Positions 34,237 through 43,203 of a stretch of 64,000 nt of DNA are shown here, in pieces (within the stretch, counting starts at the first letter, position 1; the number at the start of each line of letters is the position of its first letter). The DNA lies in the NCBI RefSeq assembly GCF_023227905.1, contig NZ_JALOCF010000002.1, positions 106,787 through 170,786 on the forward strand, given 5' to 3'. The notes beneath the pieces were generated by a model. That model saw only the letters and a program-made list of their open reading frames with translations. It ran no database searches and was not told where the DNA came from. A program made the translations under genes and the position numbers. The stretch comes from Methylobacter sp. (lineage in GTDB: Bacteria; Pseudomonadota; Gammaproteobacteria; Methylococcales; Methylomonadaceae).

Positions 34237-34694
34237 CTCGTGCCTTCATAGTTGTTGAACACCTTGGTGTGGTTTTCATGATCGAAACTCACCACTTTAT
34301 AAGGTTCTTTTTTGTTGCCCATTTCCATGCCGGGGCTACCGTTGACCATACCGGGAACTGTAATACCGACAACTTTAGGCTTGGTTTTTAATAAGGTTTT
34401 AATGTCATTTGCAGGCACATGACCTTCAACGACATAGCCGTCGACGATGGCGGTGTGACAGGACGCCATTTCTCTGGTAACGCCATGTTTATCCTTTATG
34501 GCCTGTACGTTTTCGGTAACGATATCTTCCACATTGAAATTATTGTCTTTCAAATGCTCCACCCATTTGCCGCAGCAGGTACAGGTTGGGCTTCTGTGGA
34601 CGACGATATCGATTGGTTTGTCCGGGCCTTTTGCACTAACGCCCACATTGACAACGAGCAATCCGGTTGCCAAAAAAGTTTTCAGTATTTTCAT
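34233..34694 (-). CDS. DUF411 family periplasmic metal-binding-like protein
   Basis: The 153-residue protein has a signal peptide ending VGVSA (near residue 22). The mature part has SPTCTCCGKW near 36-45, MASCHTAIVDGYVVEGHVPA near 96-115, and GMEMGN with two methionines near 135. DUF411 members are periplasmic, often linked to copper handling. The cysteine and Met-rich motifs fit metal binding, but the function is not established. It lies between hemE (38 bp) and glk (4-bp overlap), which suggests cotranscription. Confidence 0.85.
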   Translation of the reverse strand: MKILKTFLATGLLVVNVGVSAKGPDKPIDIVVHRSPTCTCCGKWVEHLKDNNFNVEDIVTENVQAIKDKHGVTREMASCHTAIVDGYVVEGHVPANDIKTLLKTKPKVVGITVPGMVNGSPGMEMGNKKEPYKVVSFDHENHTKVFNNYEGTR

Positions 34695-34732
34695 GGTCGA
34701 AACCCCTTTGTTGATTAGATTATTTTCAATGC

Positions 34733-35800
34733 TTATGCCTGATGATAAGCCCGGCTGTATTCATGCACGGCATCAACCATCGCTTTAACATGCTCAGGGT
34801 TCATATCGGGCAAAATGCCGTGCCCCAGGTTGAACACATGGCCTGAACCCGAACCGTATTTATGCAACATGGTTTTCACTTTTTCGGTAATGACTTCAGG
34901 ATTTGCATAAAGCGCAACCGGATCCATATTACCCTGCAAGGCAACCTGATGACCCACTCTGGCGCGCGCTTGTTGTATATCGGTCTGCCAATCCAGGCCC
35001 AAGGCATCATAGCCGGAATCGGCCATGGCTTCCAGCCAGAGCCCGCCGCCTTTAGTGAACAGGATGGTGGGAATCTGCTGTCCGTTTACGTTTGTGTTAA
35101 GCAATGACCGGACTTGCTTGGCGTAGTATAAGGAAAACTCGATATAATCTTCGGTCGCCAACATGCCGCCCCAGGTATCGAACAACATGGCCGCCTGAGC
35201 GCCCGCTTCAATCTGGGCATTCAAATAGGCCGCGACCGACTGCGCCAGTTTATCCAGCATGACATGCATCAACTTGGGCTGCTCGTACATCATGCTTTTA
35301 ACTTTTTGAAAGCTCTTGCTGCTGCCGCCTTCAACCATATAGGTCGCCAGCGTCCAGGGGCTGCCGGAAAAACCGATTAACGGCACGCTGCCTTGCAGGT
35401 TTTTTCTTATTAGCCGGACCGCATCAACTACGTAACGCAAGTCTGTTTCCGGATCCGGGATCGGCAGTTTATTGACGTCCGCCGCCGTTCTGACCGGATG
35501 GGTGAATTTAGGCCCCTCGCCTTCGGTAAAATGAAGCCCCAGTCCCATCGCATCAGGCACGGTCAAAATATCCGAAAACAGGATCGCCGCATCAAAGCCA
35601 AAGCGCCGCAGCGGCTGCAGGGTGACTTCACAGGCCAGTTCAGGATTGGTGCACAGATTCATAAAACTGCCGGCCTGCTCCCTGACTTTGCGATATTCCG
35701 GCAAATAACGCCCCGCTTGGCGCATCATCCAGATCGGTGTGTACTCCACAGGTTGTTTTAACAGCGCTTTAATAAAAGTATCGTTTTTTAATGCGGTCAT
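34733..35800 (-). CDS. hemE: Uroporphyrinogen decarboxylase
   Basis: A full-length protein of 355 residues. It has the family signatures PIWMMRQAGRYLPEYR near 22-37, FSDILTVPDAMG near 75-86, and the later GFSGSPWTLATYMVEG near 146-161. The C-terminal FNLGHGILPDMNPEHV near 317-332 is also diagnostic. It removes four carboxyl groups from uroporphyrinogen III to give coproporphyrinogen III in haem synthesis. It follows damX in the common gammaproteobacterial order. Confidence 0.97.
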   Translation of the reverse strand: MTALKNDTFIKALLKQPVEYTPIWMMRQAGRYLPEYRKVREQAGSFMNLCTNPELACEVTLQPLRRFGFDAAILFSDILTVPDAMGLGLHFTEGEGPKFTHPVRTAADVNKLPIPDPETDLRYVVDAVRLIRKNLQGSVPLIGFSGSPWTLATYMVEGGSSKSFQKVKSMMYEQPKLMHVMLDKLAQSVAAYLNAQIEAGAQAAMLFDTWGGMLATEDYIEFSLYYAKQVRSLLNTNVNGQQIPTILFTKGGGLWLEAMADSGYDALGLDWQTDIQQARARVGHQVALQGNMDPVALYANPEVITEKVKTMLHKYGSGSGHVFNLGHGILPDMNPEHVKAMVDAVHEYSRAYHQA

Positions 35801-35879
35801 GAATTTAATTGTTCCGGTTTAAAATTAGGGTGTTTTTAGCCCATGGGCAACATATAAGCCTGTTGATACAAGCTATGTG

Positions 35880-37754
35880 TTATCGACCTGCTTTCCTTAC
35901 CAAGGCTTTGTGGAATTCAAAGGGCAAGGATTCTTTTGCTTTGTTTGCTGATGCGGCATCAGGATATGAGCCATATTCCAAAATAAACTTCTCTTTGCCT
36001 TTCGCTAGCGTCCTGATGACTCTAATATCCGGCCCCAATGCCGGGTATTTTTTGAGTATGTCATCCGCCGATGACTGCTTCGATAACACCATAAGCTGCA
36101 ACGTGAAATTATCTGCTGACGGTGGCAATGATGCTTCGACAGCCGGGGATGACGGAAGCGTCGCTATCGGTAGGGAAGCGAGGCGGCCCGGCTCCGTTTG
36201 CTGAAGCGTTGCCGTTTCTATGGTTCGCTCTTCAGGGATTGCTGTAACTTTTACGGGATTTTGCGGTACCTGGTTGGGTGTAAACGGCTCTACACTATTA
36301 AGGGGAGCTTTCAATTCCGCTTGTTTTAATTTTTCCTGCGAAGCCCAAAGCCGGCCAGCCGTTTTCTGCTGCGCACCGTCAGATTGCTTCTTGTCCGGCT
36401 TCAGGTCTACTTCAACTGTAGCTGCCGGCACGGGTTGACCTTTAACTTCCAAATTCTGAGCGGCAGGCGGCTCAACACTATTAACCGTTTTAGTTAACTC
36501 CGGCTGCTTGGGTTTATCCTGCCCACCCCCAAGCGGCATAGGATCTGTCGGCGACTGTACGGATGCCGGGGCAATTGCTGTGGGATGAGCCGCATCACTT
36601 GCTAACCGCTTATCAGCAGCCATGCTGGCTGCCTCAGGCTTTGCCGCGGGAGTGACAGCCTGTCGACCCTCCCTGTTTACATTGACTTCGACCGAAGGCT
36701 CTAACGCACCTTTCGCGCCATTTGCCGGCTGCTGAGCAGGCGGCAGCGGGAGCACTATCTGAGATTCCGGCTGTGGCGGGGCCACTTCAGTACTGTTCGC
36801 TTTCTGCTCGACAGTAGCAGGCGCCATTGCTTCTTTAGCATTGTCTTTTGACGACGGCATGTCCACGACGGCTCCCGGCAGCCTCGCGGCATTTCCTCCA
36901 TCCATGGAAGTCAGATCAGGAGGTGGAGCACCAGCAGTAGGCGCTTTAGGCGATGCAGGAGCAATGGCCGATGACATTAGCCACTGAGCGCCTACCGCTA
37001 TAGCAATTGCCGTAGCAACAGCAAGCACAAGTAGCCATTTCAATTTTCCACCTTGCTTAGCACCGGAAGATAGACCGGATATCTCGGCGATAATCCTTCC
37101 CGGAATTCCGTGCGTCTCACGGTAGATATGCGTCACCATGTTGTCGTCGATGGCTTTAAACGACACGTTTGCATAAGGCTTCGTTGACAAGTGCTGTAAA
37201 AAATCGCCGCATTGCTTTTCCGACAAGGAAGGAATTTCAACGATATGACAATCATCGATCGCTCGATCCGATACCCGCTTCACTTGCAATTCATCATGCG
37301 TTAAAGCAAAAACCACCCTTAAAGCGGGACTTGCCGCTGCGTATTGGATGATTGCCGCGGTCAGGCCGGGAACCAATGCACCGGCATTATCAATAATTAA
37401 TACAACTTGTTTATATTGACTTGCAGACCGCCCCGCAGCCGTTGATGACGACTGAACAGACTGAGCTCTAAACAGCTGCTCCTGAACCGCCTCAAAACTT
37501 ACGGTGGCATTACCTTGTATAAGACAGTACCGCCATGATTCAGTCTTGCGCTCTTGCAGAATTTTAAGCAGCGTCGTTTTACCGATACCTTCCGGACCGC
37601 AGACAACAAGGGCCTGGGTCAGATTTGAAAGCAGATGAATTAATAAATCAAGCTTCTGTGTTCGTTCCTTTGTTATCAATGACTGAGCGGGCCTATTTAT
37701 CTGATCAGCCGACTGCTGTTTCACATGATAAGTAAAAGTATCATCATCTACCAT
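35880..37754 (-). CDS. damX: DamX-like AAA and SPOR-domain cell-division protein
   Basis: The 624-residue protein starts with an ExeA-like AAA domain (Walker A CGPEGIGKTT near 52-61, LIIDNAG near 118-124). A membrane segment lies near 239-257 (LLVLAVATAIAIAVGAQWL). A long Ala/Pro/Lys-rich region follows, and a C-terminal SPOR domain begins near 548 (FTLQLMVLSKQSSADDI). SPOR domains bind denuded septal peptidoglycan, so a division role is expected. The frame overlaps aroB by 11 bp. The linker contains, in frame, a piece of a dispersed repeat (36917-36972). Confidence 0.88.
   Translation of the reverse strand: MVDDDTFTYHVKQQSADQINRPAQSLITKERTQKLDLLIHLLSNLTQALVVCGPEGIGKTTLLKILQERKTESWRYCLIQGNATVSFEAVQEQLFRAQSVQSSSTAAGRSASQYKQVVLIIDNAGALVPGLTAAIIQYAAASPALRVVFALTHDELQVKRVSDRAIDDCHIVEIPSLSEKQCGDFLQHLSTKPYANVSFKAIDDNMVTHIYRETHGIPGRIIAEISGLSSGAKQGGKLKWLLVLAVATAIAIAVGAQWLMSSAIAPASPKAPTAGAPPPDLTSMDGGNAARLPGAVVDMPSSKDNAKEAMAPATVEQKANSTEVAPPQPESQIVLPLPPAQQPANGAKGALEPSVEVNVNREGRQAVTPAAKPEAASMAADKRLASDAAHPTAIAPASVQSPTDPMPLGGGQDKPKQPELTKTVNSVEPPAAQNLEVKGQPVPAATVEVDLKPDKKQSDGAQQKTAGRLWASQEKLKQAELKAPLNSVEPFTPNQVPQNPVKVTAIPEERTIETATLQQTEPGRLASLPIATLPSSPAVEASLPPSADNFTLQLMVLSKQSSADDILKKYPALGPDIRVIRTLAKGKEKFILEYGSYPDAASANKAKESLPFEFHKALVRKAGR
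36917..36972. repeat. Dispersed repeat copy inside damX
   Basis: About 56 bp containing AGCAGTAGGCGCTTTAGGCG matches 55138-55193 with roughly six differences. Here it encodes, on the minus strand, the Pro/Ala stretch IAPASPKAPTAGAPPP just after the membrane segment. The copy at 55.1 kb is non-coding. Confidence 0.7.
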
Positions 37755-38823
37755 AGGTTTTAAGTGTCATCTCCAGTAAGTGTTGGTCTACGTTTACAGG
37801 CAATGTTGCCCTGCCGATTTTTTCTAACAGAATCAGTCTGATTTGGCCGTCTACATTCTTTTTGTCCACCGCCATTAATTCCAGATATCGGTCTGCGTCA
37901 ATTTGTTCCGGTGGAAGTACGGGCAGTCTGGCTTTTTTAAATAGCGCAATAATTTTTGCGACATCTTCCTCACTTAGCCAGCCTTTTCTTTTGGAAAGAT
38001 CGGCGGCCTGACAGGTACCGATCGCAACGGCTTCGCCATGCAGATATTTACCGTAACCGGCGCCGGTTTCTATGGCATGCCCAAAAGTATGGCCCAAGTT
38101 TAACGTCGCCCTGACTCCGGTTTCGGTTTCATCCTCGGCGACAATTTCGGCTTTATTGATGCACGACTGTTCAATGGCATAAGCCAATGCTTGCTTATCT
38201 CTGGCCAGTAACGCATCGACATTGCTTTCCAGCCATTCAAAGAATTCAGCATCCCTGATCAGGCCGTATTTAATCACTTCGGCCAGACCTGCAGATAATT
38301 GACGGTCATCCAATGTATCCAAAACATCGGCATCGGCAATAACGCATTGCGGCTGATAAAAAGCGCCGATCATGTTTTTGCCTAACGGATGGTTAACTCC
38401 GGTTTTGCCTCCTACCGAAGAATCGACTTGTGCCAGCAATGTGGTGGGTATCTGCAAAAAAGAAATGCCTCGTTGATAACAGGCGGCAGCGAAACCGCCC
38501 ATATCACCAATAACACCGCCGCCTAAAGCAATGAGGGTGGCATTACGGCTAAACTTGCTGGCCAGCAGTTTATCAAAAATCTGAGTTACAAAATCTAAAG
38601 TCTTGAATTGCTCACCATCGGGCAAAATCACTGTTTCGACAGTATAGCCCTGCAAATTATTTAGAACTGCGTTTAAATACAGGGGAGCAATGGTTTCATT
38701 GGTAACCACAACAACCTGCTTGGACTTTATATGCCTTATAAAAAGCTCAGACTGGCTCAACAAACCGGAGCCGATATAGATCGGGTAACTGCGGTCACCC
38801 AATTCAACCAGTAATTGTTTCAT
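37744..38823 (-). CDS. aroB: 3-Dehydroquinate synthase
   Basis: The 359-residue protein has ILPDGEQFKTLD near 67-78, the NAD-binding GGGVIGDMGGFAAACY near 101-116, VGGKTGVNHPLGKNMIGAFYQP near 137 onward, and NLGHTFGHAIE near 243-253 with metal-binding histidines. It converts DAHP to 3-dehydroquinate in the shikimate pathway. It overlaps damX by 11 bp and follows aroK after a 147-bp gap with a REP-like element. Confidence 0.97.
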   Translation of the reverse strand: MKQLLVELGDRSYPIYIGSGLLSQSELFIRHIKSKQVVVVTNETIAPLYLNAVLNNLQGYTVETVILPDGEQFKTLDFVTQIFDKLLASKFSRNATLIALGGGVIGDMGGFAAACYQRGISFLQIPTTLLAQVDSSVGGKTGVNHPLGKNMIGAFYQPQCVIADADVLDTLDDRQLSAGLAEVIKYGLIRDAEFFEWLESNVDALLARDKQALAYAIEQSCINKAEIVAEDETETGVRATLNLGHTFGHAIETGAGYGKYLHGEAVAIGTCQAADLSKRKGWLSEEDVAKIIALFKKARLPVLPPEQIDADRYLELMAVDKKNVDGQIRLILLEKIGRATLPVNVDQHLLEMTLKTYGR

Positions 38824-38836
38824 GTTTATTAACGTT

Positions 38837-38914
38837 TGTAGATTGGGTTAGCGTGACGTAACCTGATATTTACCGCTTTGTGTCGGATTGCACTATTCTA
38901 ACCCGACCTATACG
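38837..38914. repeat. REP-like palindromic element between aroK and aroB
   Basis: GATTGGGTTAGCGTGACGTAACCTGA forms an imperfect hairpin, and a partner half (TTCTAACCCGACCTA) follows about 35 bp later. Layout and words match the better-preserved element at 59555-59621. Such pairs resemble BIME units mobilised by REP-associated transposases. Confidence 0.7.
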
Positions 38915-38970
38915 ATTTCATTAACGCGAGAGGTAGAGCAATACAGGGACAATTGCCGATATTTTGTTTA

Positions 38971-39495
38971 TTAACGATTAGCGGAGTTGTATTCTTCTAA
39001 AATGTGACTGACAACTTCTTTGCTCTGCATGATACCTGTATCAATTTTAAAGTCCGCGCACGACAAATACAGCGGCTCGCGCTGTGCGAACAAACTTTCT
39101 ATCCGATCCCTGGGATTATCGGTCTTCAGCAGGGGACGTTGCGTGTCTCGGCGCGTCCGTTCCAGGATTCTTTCTACCGAGCATTGCAGATAGACTATAA
39201 AGCCATTTTCTTTCAATAACCTGCGATTCTCTTCACGCAAAACCGCGCCGCCACCGGTAGCCAGTACAATCCCCTCCATTTGCGTCAATTGCTGAATCAT
39301 TTTCTGCTCCCTATCCCTAAAGCCTTCTTCTCCCTCAAACTCGAATATGGTTGGAATATCTACGCCGGTTCTTTCTTCAATTGCTTTGTCGCTGTCATAG
39401 AAAGGCAGTTTTAGCGCCCTAGCTAACTGCCGTCCTATCGTAGTTTTTCCTGCACCCATGAGGCCAACTAAATATATATTCTCTGATCGCGCCAT
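38971..39495 (-). CDS. aroK: Shikimate kinase
   Basis: A 174-residue protein with Walker A GLMGAGKTTIGR near 11-22, the shikimate-binding DSDKAIEERTG near 34-44 and GGGAVLREENRRLL near 80-93. The lid arginines lie in RTRRDTQRPLL. It phosphorylates shikimate in aromatic amino-acid synthesis. It sits between the pilQ terminator and aroB, as in most gammaproteobacteria. Confidence 0.96.
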   Translation of the reverse strand: MARSENIYLVGLMGAGKTTIGRQLARALKLPFYDSDKAIEERTGVDIPTIFEFEGEEGFRDREQKMIQQLTQMEGIVLATGGGAVLREENRRLLKENGFIVYLQCSVERILERTRRDTQRPLLKTDNPRDRIESLFAQREPLYLSCADFKIDTGIMQSKEVVSHILEEYNSANR

Positions 39496-39524
39496 GACCT
39501 GCCTTCCTGCGGGTTAAACCATTA

Positions 39525-39550
39525 AAAAAGGGGGCATTATGCCCCCTTTT
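39525..39550 (-). terminator. Intrinsic terminator between pilQ and aroK
   Basis: AAAAGGGGGCAT and ATGCCCCCTTTT form a 12-bp arm palindrome around one base. Read leftward it ends in a T run, so it should stop pilQ transcripts; read-through to aroK would need a further promoter. It can also work rightward. Confidence 0.9.
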
Positions 39551-39568
39551 CGCTCCAAGTAGAAGCAA

Positions 39569-41923
39569 TCAATCACTAGCTATATTATCTTTCATGATTT
39601 TTGGGGTAACAAAAATCAGCAATTCTTTCTTCGTTTTATTTTCCGTTGAATTGGTAAATAAAAACCCGATACCCGGTATATCGGCAAAAAACGGGATCTT
39701 ATTTTTGCCTATTGATTCGGTGCCTTCATAAACCCCTCCCAAAACTACGGTCTCACCATCCTCAACAAGTACCGAGGTTTTAATCTCCCTTTTATCGATA
39801 CCAGGATTGCCTGATACCGGGTTACTGGTATCATTCGCATTGTCCTTCGTAATCAATAGATTCATGATAACCGATCCGCTGGGAGTAATCTGCGGCGTTG
39901 CATTTAACTTAAGGACTGCATCAATATAAGTCGTTGTTGCCGGTGTATTTGCGCTCCCTTGCGTTGTAACCGGAATTTGCACACCTTGCATCATCACTGC
40001 CATGCAGCGGTCCATAGTCATCACTCTTGGATTGGATACTATTTCCCCTCTTCCTTCAATTTGTAATGCCTGAAGCTCAAGATTCAACACATAATCCGCG
40101 CCTCTGGCGAGCGTCATACCTAGAGCGCCCGGCGGGGTTGCGGACAATGCTGTCACTCCCAAATCAACCAGCGAATCATTTACTGTTAGCTCCTGGCCTG
40201 CCGTGGTCATATCACTTCTAGTCCCGCTGCCGCCAATTGCAAAGGCCTTATTAGAGCTAAGAAATCCTGCTTTTGCCGCCCCAAACTTGACACCTAAATT
40301 TTCAGTAAAACTGTCATCGGCAATAACAACGCGCGCTTCAATCATTACCTGCCGGACAGGAACGTCAAGCTTACGTATCAGTTTCTTTATATCCTCCAGC
40401 CGCTTTGCCGTTTCCCGCACAATCAAAGTATTGGTTCTGGCATCGACAACGGCCGATCCACGAAGCGAAAGCAAGCCGAACTTGTCATTATTTACCTCTG
40501 AGCCTTTTGCTCCCACCCCTTGGCTTGCTTGCCCATCCGTCAAAGAACCTCCAGTGGAGGCCGATGATATGCTTCCGGTTGAAGTCGATGAGCCGGCAGC
40601 AGCTCCAGTCACTCCGCAAGCACCAAAAGTGCCGGTATCTTGGCCGTTTAATAAATTTCTAAAGTTTTCGGCCTTGGCATAATTGATTTTGATATATTCA
40701 GTCACCAACGGATCTAATTGCTCAACAACTTTTTCTGTTTCCTGTTGTTTTTTCTTGTAGTCTTTGATTTTGTCCAACGGTGAAATCAGTGTGACATTGC
40801 CGGTCTCATACTTGCCCAGGTCCTTGGTCATCATGATAAAGTCCAATGCTTCATCCCAAGGCACATCATCCAGCTTTAGAGTAATCGTGCCAGTTACATC
40901 GTCACCTGCCACTACATTCTGTCCGGTAAACTCAGCCAGGATTGCAATAACGCTACGTATTTCAATTTCCTGAAAATTTAAAGACAACCTGTCGCCAGTA
41001 TATTTGGTACGCGCTCTGTCCAGCGCATCTTTCTCTTCATTGCTTAACGGACGAAACTCAACAGTCAACATCCCGTCCGCTTGAAAAACGGAATAGTCAT
41101 AAAGCTCATTTTGCATGGCCACGGTAATTGTGGTTTGCTGGCCGGATGAGACCGTATCAATAAACTTAACAGGCGTTGCAAACTCGGAAACATCCAAGCG
41201 TTTAGCCAGGCTGTAAGGCAGCCGGGTATTTAAAAAGCTTATGACAACTTTCCCGTTTAGTTTTTTGGAATTGACAATGGTATTAGGGTTAGCCAAAGAA
41301 ATCAGTATTCGCCCTTCACCTTTGTCGCCACGTTTAAAGTCGAATCCGCTAATATCTTGCGCGGGTATTAAGGCTGCAACCACCGAATTAACTGACTTCG
41401 TTGGAGCAGAGGTTGCAGGGATAGTTGGAGTTGCCGCTGACTTTCCGGCAACTGGCTTTGCAGCAGACGTTACCGCCTTTGCATGGCTCAGGGTCAACAG
41501 CACCTTATTGCCAACCAGCTTGGTTTCAAATGGTATTGACTCCATCAGGTTAACAACGACACGAACTCTGCCGGCGGCTTCAACCACATAAACACTGCTC
41601 GCCGCTCCTTGATTTACCGGGTACATTTTTTTTGGCAGCGCGCTTTTTACACCCGAAAAGTCCAAGGCAATCCGCGCGGGGTTATCCGTCTTAAATACTT
41701 GCGGGGTAATAGCCGGCCCCGTCATTGTCATTTCAATTTGCAGCTTGTCATCTGGCTGCGTCGCGAAGTCTATGCCCGATAACGCCAGCTCGCCGGCTCT
41801 AACAGATGCAGCTTGAAAGATAAATAAAAATAATCCCAACCCAATGTGCGTCCATAATAGTCGCCACGCTTTATCTTGTGCCCTGAGTGTGTTTACTACG
41901 GCATTGCCTTTTTTATTATTCAT
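39569..41923 (-). CDS. pilQ: Type IV pilus secretin PilQ
   Basis: The 784-residue outer-membrane secretin has an N-terminal hydrophobic signal (IGLGLFLFIFQAASVRA). Two AMIN domains lie at about 47-145 and 190-300, and secretin N-domains near 310-540 include LSLNFQEIEIRSVIAIL. The C-terminal secretin domain has VPVRQVMIEARVVIAD and VVLGGVYEGTE near 735-745. A Ser/Thr/Gly-rich low-complexity insert with one cysteine lies near 440-475. It forms the pore through which the pilus passes, anchored by PilP. It is the last gene of pilMNOPQ. It could also serve as the exit for the resident filamentous phage, which has no secretin of its own; that is inference. Confidence 0.96.
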   Translation of the reverse strand: MNNKKGNAVVNTLRAQDKAWRLLWTHIGLGLFLFIFQAASVRAGELALSGIDFATQPDDKLQIEMTMTGPAITPQVFKTDNPARIALDFSGVKSALPKKMYPVNQGAASSVYVVEAAGRVRVVVNLMESIPFETKLVGNKVLLTLSHAKAVTSAAKPVAGKSAATPTIPATSAPTKSVNSVVAALIPAQDISGFDFKRGDKGEGRILISLANPNTIVNSKKLNGKVVISFLNTRLPYSLAKRLDVSEFATPVKFIDTVSSGQQTTITVAMQNELYDYSVFQADGMLTVEFRPLSNEEKDALDRARTKYTGDRLSLNFQEIEIRSVIAILAEFTGQNVVAGDDVTGTITLKLDDVPWDEALDFIMMTKDLGKYETGNVTLISPLDKIKDYKKKQQETEKVVEQLDPLVTEYIKINYAKAENFRNLLNGQDTGTFGACGVTGAAAGSSTSTGSISSASTGGSLTDGQASQGVGAKGSEVNNDKFGLLSLRGSAVVDARTNTLIVRETAKRLEDIKKLIRKLDVPVRQVMIEARVVIADDSFTENLGVKFGAAKAGFLSSNKAFAIGGSGTRSDMTTAGQELTVNDSLVDLGVTALSATPPGALGMTLARGADYVLNLELQALQIEGRGEIVSNPRVMTMDRCMAVMMQGVQIPVTTQGSANTPATTTYIDAVLKLNATPQITPSGSVIMNLLITKDNANDTSNPVSGNPGIDKREIKTSVLVEDGETVVLGGVYEGTESIGKNKIPFFADIPGIGFLFTNSTENKTKKELLIFVTPKIMKDNIASD

Positions 41924-41938
41924 TTTTTATCCTTAGAA

Positions 41939-42580
41939 TCACTCTGTCAATGCTATTGAAGCGGGTTGTTCATGCCACGTTCCCGGCTTATCAGGGACTA
42001 TTTCCATCAATTCAATTTTGTCGCTGACTATCCGTATAATTTTTCCGTAATTTTTGCCCATATAGTTTCCAACCTTGACGCGATAAACTGTGCCGTCGCT
42101 CGCCTTTATCAAGCCCCACAAGCTCGACTTCATATCTACAGTACCAACCATTCTCAAGCCATCCAAAGGAAATGCTTCCAACTCCTCTTTACGCCGGGTG
42201 GTATCGGGCTTTATACCGCTGCCCGCTGAAACATCAGCGCCCTCAGCCTGTTCCGGCTGTTCCAGCGGCTTAAACGGATCACGCAGGCCTTCCGGTTTAA
42301 ACATAAACGGCTCAATCACCTTGATTTCAGGCAAGGGTTTAATGGGTTCCTTAGGCCTGGCTTTAACTTCCGAGATGTAGCGGTTTAAATCTGAGAAATC
42401 ATCATTGCCGCACCCGGTCAGGAACACTGCAAAAACCAGGCAGCTAATCTGCATCGCTGTTTGGGGGGCGCGCGTTCTCAAGGCCGGGGAAAACACTTTC
42501 TTGGCATGCCACCAAGAACAGGGAAGGTAGAGTGACTCAGGGAGCAACCACCGAGATGACAATAACTTGTTGTATTCCAT
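41939..42580 (-). CDS. pilP: Type IV pilus lipoprotein PilP, with extended N-terminus
   Basis: The ATG at 42580 overlaps the pilO stop (TAATG) and has GAGGG upstream, giving 213 residues. The lipoprotein signal, however, begins at Met43 (42454) and ends at the lipobox LTGC near residue 56. PilP is normally about 175 residues, so the first 42 residues (many Trp, Arg, Pro) are an odd extension; a start at 42454 has no good ribosome site. The mature part has GLRDPFKPLE and GTVDMKSSLWGLIKA, typical of PilP, which links the inner-membrane PilMNO platform to PilQ. See the separate finding on the 5' hairpin. Confidence 0.9.
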   Translation of the reverse strand: MEYNKLLSSRWLLPESLYLPCSWWHAKKVFSPALRTRAPQTAMQISCLVFAVFLTGCGNDDFSDLNRYISEVKARPKEPIKPLPEIKVIEPFMFKPEGLRDPFKPLEQPEQAEGADVSAGSGIKPDTTRRKEELEAFPLDGLRMVGTVDMKSSLWGLIKASDGTVYRVKVGNYMGKNYGKIIRIVSDKIELMEIVPDKPGTWHEQPASIALTE

Positions 42581-43203
42581 TACTTTTTCCCTCTTTTTGT
42601 TTTAACCGCTGTCGTTTCTTCTTTAACCCCTTCGTTATAAGTCTTTACAGTGGCATTCATTCTCATTTTCCTTTCTTTAGCATCCTTACTTTCCGGGATA
42701 ATATTTACGTCATGTACGGTAACAATTCGAGGCAATGAGGCTAAACCACTGACAAACAAACCCAGCTCCTCATATTTGCCAATCACCTCAATATTGATTG
42801 GCAGCTCAAAGTAGAAGTCTTTACGTATTGGAGCGCCGGGTTTGAATAACCTGAACTCCAAACCGCTGGCCAGCCCTGTCTGAGAAATATCAATTAATAA
42901 GCTTGCAACTTCTTCTTTTGTAGGCATCTGGCGAATCATATCCTCCAGTTGCGTCTCAATTTGCGCCAATTGCTGCTGATAGTCAGGAAGATTGATCGAT
43001 TTTTTTTGTTTGGTCTCAAATGATTGCTTCAATTCCAGCTCTTTCTTCTCAGAAGCATCAAGCGCCGCCAACTGATCAAGCGTGTCGTAGTAAACACCCG
43101 CGCCAAAAACCAGGCCGCAAATTGCTACGATCGTTGCCACTTTAATAGGCAATGGCCAAGTCCCTGCCTCATTAGGATCCCAATTAATTTCTGAAAGATT
43201 CAT
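42580..43203 (-). CDS. pilO: Type IV pilus inner-membrane protein PilO
   Basis: A 207-residue protein with an N-terminal cytosolic segment, a membrane helix near 20-39 (IKVATIVAICGLVFGAGVYY), a coiled coil to about 95 and a periplasmic ferredoxin-like domain. GLFVSGLASLPRIVTVHDV is the family's conserved strand. PilO pairs with PilN to align the pilus machine. Its start overlaps the pilN stop by one base. Confidence 0.95.
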   Translation of the reverse strand: MNLSEINWDPNEAGTWPLPIKVATIVAICGLVFGAGVYYDTLDQLAALDASEKKELELKQSFETKQKKSINLPDYQQQLAQIETQLEDMIRQMPTKEEVASLLIDISQTGLASGLEFRLFKPGAPIRKDFYFELPINIEVIGKYEELGLFVSGLASLPRIVTVHDVNIIPESKDAKERKMRMNATVKTYNEGVKEETTAVKTKRGKK

